Shown here: piece by piece, positions 61,293 through 64,000 of the stretch
Position numbering within the stretch: position 1 is the stretch's first letter
Layout: each line of letters opens with the position of its first letter
NCBI GenBank assembly: GCA_008973525.1
Contig: WACJ01000061.1
Coordinates: 558,001 to 622,000, forward strand
DNA from: Stenopsyche tienmushanensis
Taxonomy: Eukaryota; Arthropoda; Insecta; Trichoptera; Stenopsychidae
Length of the DNA: 64,000 bases
Direction of reading: 5' to 3'
The notes under the pieces: generated by a model
What the model was told of the DNA's origin: nothing
Database searches by the model: none
Seen by the model: only the letters and a program-made list of their open reading frames with translations
Made by a program: the position numbers and the translations under genes

Positions 61293-63091
61293 TTTAACGC
61301 TCTTCTGACGTTAAAAGATCGGCTCCTTGAAGATTGCGTTATTTGTACGAATACCGGCTGTTGAGAGCATCTCGGTGCAATCCGTAAAAATGGTTCCGAC
61401 CTACGAGTTGGCTGCGGTTTATGATTTCTATCGTTCGGTGATAGAGATCAAAATGAGGCAGGTCCTGCAGGTGATCAATGAAATGTCGAACAATGGGCAC
61501 AGCGTTTTTATTCAATTAACCCACAGGTAAGAGCTGGTCATCTTCTCGAAGATCCTCCCTCGTCGAGGTCCAGAAGCGAGGAGATCCTTCTCCGTCGGGT
61601 TCTGGTTATCCACTCTGGTGTCCGAAGAGGTCGAAAGAGGAGATTTGATCACCGCCGGGTCCCTTTTTGAAAAGACGCCGCCCTTTTGACAATCTGCCGC
61701 TATTTTGACAGTTGGCTACTGTTTTGATAATTCGCCGCTGTGTGATGACACCTCATGGGAGGTCGGGATTGGCATCATCGTCCAAGAAAATCCGAAACTG
61801 ATTTTTCCAGGATTTTCTTCCACGTTACACATTTATAAGGCGATAAGTTTATAATTAAATCAAATAGACGATTCCAACATTTCATCGATTTAAGATGTAA
61901 TAATTGTAAAAAATTTCCTCAACACGAAACATTTGATAAATGTTTCTATTTTTATACAGCTCAAAAAAATGACCCATCCAATGTCATAAAAATAATATTT
62001 CATCAAGCGATGATGATTGTGCATCACATGATGATGTTATAAGGAAAAGACGTTTGTTAAAATGATAATGCAAATGCTCGCAAGATCAAGGTGGGAATTC
62101 CACCGAACCTGAATTTGTAATTGTAACTGGACCTGCCTCTTGAGCAATAAAGTTTTTGCAGCATGGAATTATATTGTTTAAGTATAAAAAATAATTGATT
62201 ATTTAAATTTCATATTTTTCATCATCTTTAGCTCGGCTTGATTTACGTCAAATTATTCATTTTTTTGTCCATCCATTTCCATTAGGGTCCTTGTTTTCTT
62301 AGCGCATCTCAATGAAAGACGTCATCGCATTGTGAAAATTCAAGCTTAGGACGCGACCGTGTCAAGAGCATTATAAAAAGAAAGCGAGCATGGTCATGAT
62401 TCACACTATTATGCGCACATTGCCAAGAATCTCAAATATATAGCTGTGATGTCACAACATAATATTCCTGAGAGTAACGTACATTATTTTTCAGCCTGAA
62501 TCATCCAAACCACATGCGTTTTCAAAAACGGACCAAACATGTGATTCGCTTTATAAATATCGCGGAATTTGACTCAATTGTGCTGAAAATGTTCCCCAAC
62601 AACTGAGCGGTCACAGCGTTGACGATTGTCATGGAAAAATACATTCGTCATGAGAGTAAATCATACTGTCAAATTTTAAATGGTCAATAAAGGTTGTCAC
62701 CGACGCAGACGATGTCATTCAATTTGGGATCGCATATCACTTGACTCTGTTTGACGACAATCAATAGAAACTCGTTAAGAGTATTTTGACTGACGGTCAT
62801 CGAAATCATAACAAAGTAACATCTATATATGATAATAGATCGGTGATTATCTGCAAATACCTGCATCCGTATAAAGTGCTCCGCCTATAATGCAAATAAA
62901 ATGTTGAGCTCATCAATATCATAGTCTAAAATAGTTTTAAACATTAAAAAACATATTTGTTATTTTTTTAAATGTAAAATACGTGTTTGTTAATTTTATG
63001 CGAAATTTGAAATCAGTGTAAGAGTTTTTTAAAACTTTTTATGTGATAGTTTTTTTTATTAAAGTTATATCATTTTATGTAAATGCACTTA
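61293..63091. other. 1.8-kb unrelated sequence enclosed by the inverted Tigger-like pair
   Basis: The left third (61300-61760) is distinctly GC-richer than the window. It has an open frame 61327-61530 (KIALFVRIPAVESISVQSVK, VPTYELAAVYDFYRSVIEIK and on to SVFIQLTHR) that closes exactly at a strong donor, CACAG/GTAAGAG. It also has 3.4 tandem copies of a 19-bp unit at 61677-61740 (GCCGCTATTTTGACAGTTG type). The rest is AT-rich with no recognised coding. Confidence 0.5.
61677..61740. repeat. 19-bp tandem repeat, 3.4 units
   Basis: Units at 61677, 61696, 61715 and a partial one at 61734 share the pattern GCCGCTxTTTTGACAxTTx with 3-5 differences each. Confidence 0.85.
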
Positions 63092-63684
63092 AAACTTTTT
63101 TGTGCGGTAGATGCGTTCCGCGGAAAATCGCACAAAAAAGTGAAGGTGCGTTCTATAGATTTTAAAAATCGCATAACTTTAAAACGGCTTTATAAAATAT
63201 ATACAAAATTGCATTAAAAAAATAATTAAAAAAAAACAGGAAAACAATAAGGAAATTAAAAAAATAACATTTTTGGTGACATTTAAAGGACGTGCTGCAT
63301 CATTGGTAAAATTTTAAGGATGTCTGACATCTGGTATCTCAAATGCCAGACTTCCACTGGAGAAATACTAATTATTTTAATTACAAATTATCATCGTTGT
63401 ATGATAATTTTCGTTGCGATTTTCGAGATGACTCAAAATCCCTCCCAAAGTGATGACTGTTTGAAAAAAATCTGTCATTTTTGGCCGTATTTTGTCAGTT
63501 TTTTTTTTAACAGTTAAAAAATAAATGTTGACATAAATCTGGTAGGAATTCTTTAAAGTCTTTCAATATGTTTTTATTATATTTTTTAAATTATGTTAGT
63601 GTTGATGATTTTATGCAAAATATCTCGATACGTAATCTTTATGTAACAAAAAAAACCGCATAACTTTGAAATCGCACAAAAAGA
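63092..63684 (-). mobile_element. Tigger-like repeat copy B of an inverted pair
   Basis: The reverse complement matches copy A over its length, including AGTATTTCTCCAGTGG, TTCCTTATTGTTTTCCTG and the terminal TTGTGCGATTTCAAAG. It keeps an inner palindrome at 63094-63141 (CTTTTTTGTGCG and CGCACAAAAAAGTG around a CCGCGG). It carries about 70 bp that copy A has lost next to the palindrome, and an insertion or divergence in the acidic-frame region. Confidence 0.75.
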
Positions 63685-64000
63685 GATTTGAGCATATACA
63701 TTTTTTAATGTGTGACGTTGAAAGATTGCCTGCGTGTGTGCTTGCTTTTTGAGATTGCCTGTCAAAGTGACTTTTTTAGTAGACAAGATCTTAAAATCTA
63801 GTCTGGATTAGATCAAGTCCAGACTGTGGAAAATGATTTCACCGTATCAAAAAAATTATATTTAATTAATATTGAAATACTTTGAAAGTTGAAATACTTC
63901 AATCAAGTTTCCGCGCTTCAGTTTATTAATTTTCTGAATCAAATAAATTAAATACTGAAGCGATCAATAAAATCATACTGGGTCGCTTATTTATTATTAA
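63685..64000. other. gene-free right edge
   Basis: AT-rich, with no feature recognised. Confidence 0.5.

Overview
The window looks like a piece of an insect nuclear genome: AT-rich, with spliced genes (GT-AG introns, AT-rich acceptors ending TTTCAG), large gene-free stretches, and many decayed transposable elements typical of arthropods (mariner, R1- and jockey-like non-LTR retrotransposons, Penelope-like, Helitron, hAT, piggyBac-like, Tigger-like and Mutator-like relics). The Rab4 and hexokinase proteins resemble insect orthologues. I cannot fix the order from sequence alone. There is no sign of a prokaryotic gene layout, CRISPR, rRNA, or a convincing intact tRNA.

Five conserved protein-coding genes lie in the left half and can be rebuilt exon by exon with phases that add up: (1) a lamin-B-receptor/delta14-sterol-reductase family protein (- strand, 2257-6385, 3 exons, 427 aa); (2) dihydroorotate dehydrogenase, the FMN enzyme of pyrimidine synthesis (+, 12014-13564, 5 exons, 394 aa); (3) the mitochondrial ATP-synthase subunit s-like/DMAC2L protein (-, 15371-16032, 2 exons, 197 aa), convergent with DHODH; (4) the endosomal recycling GTPase Rab4 (+, about 19979-21218, 4 exons, 212 aa, first exon tentative); (5) hexokinase (-, 24303-28232, 9 exons, 443 aa), convergent with Rab4. 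These are housekeeping genes with no obvious shared pathway. Three are linked to mitochondria or central metabolism.

The right half (about 28.3-64 kb) has no gene I recognise. It holds a GC-richer segment upstream of hexokinase (28.6-29.8 kb), a CpG-rich promoter-like island (49.75-50.3 kb), one candidate 66-bp orphan exon (45.15 kb, - strand), a 53-codon cysteine-rich ORF (32.3 kb), and a dense scatter of repeats. These include palindromic MITEs, a 3-copy MITE family, a TTAA-bounded piggyBac-like element, two Helitron 3' ends, two Penelope-like 3' ends, and a pair of inverted Tigger-like copies (60.77-63.69 kb) enclosing 1.8 kb of unrelated, GC-richer sequence. Intron 5 of hexokinase is almost filled by nested transposon relics.

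The best leads for something undescribed are the inverted pair with enclosed cargo, the cysteine-rich small ORF, the orphan exon, and the tandem/inverted hairpin repeat near 35.0 kb. None is proven to be a new system.
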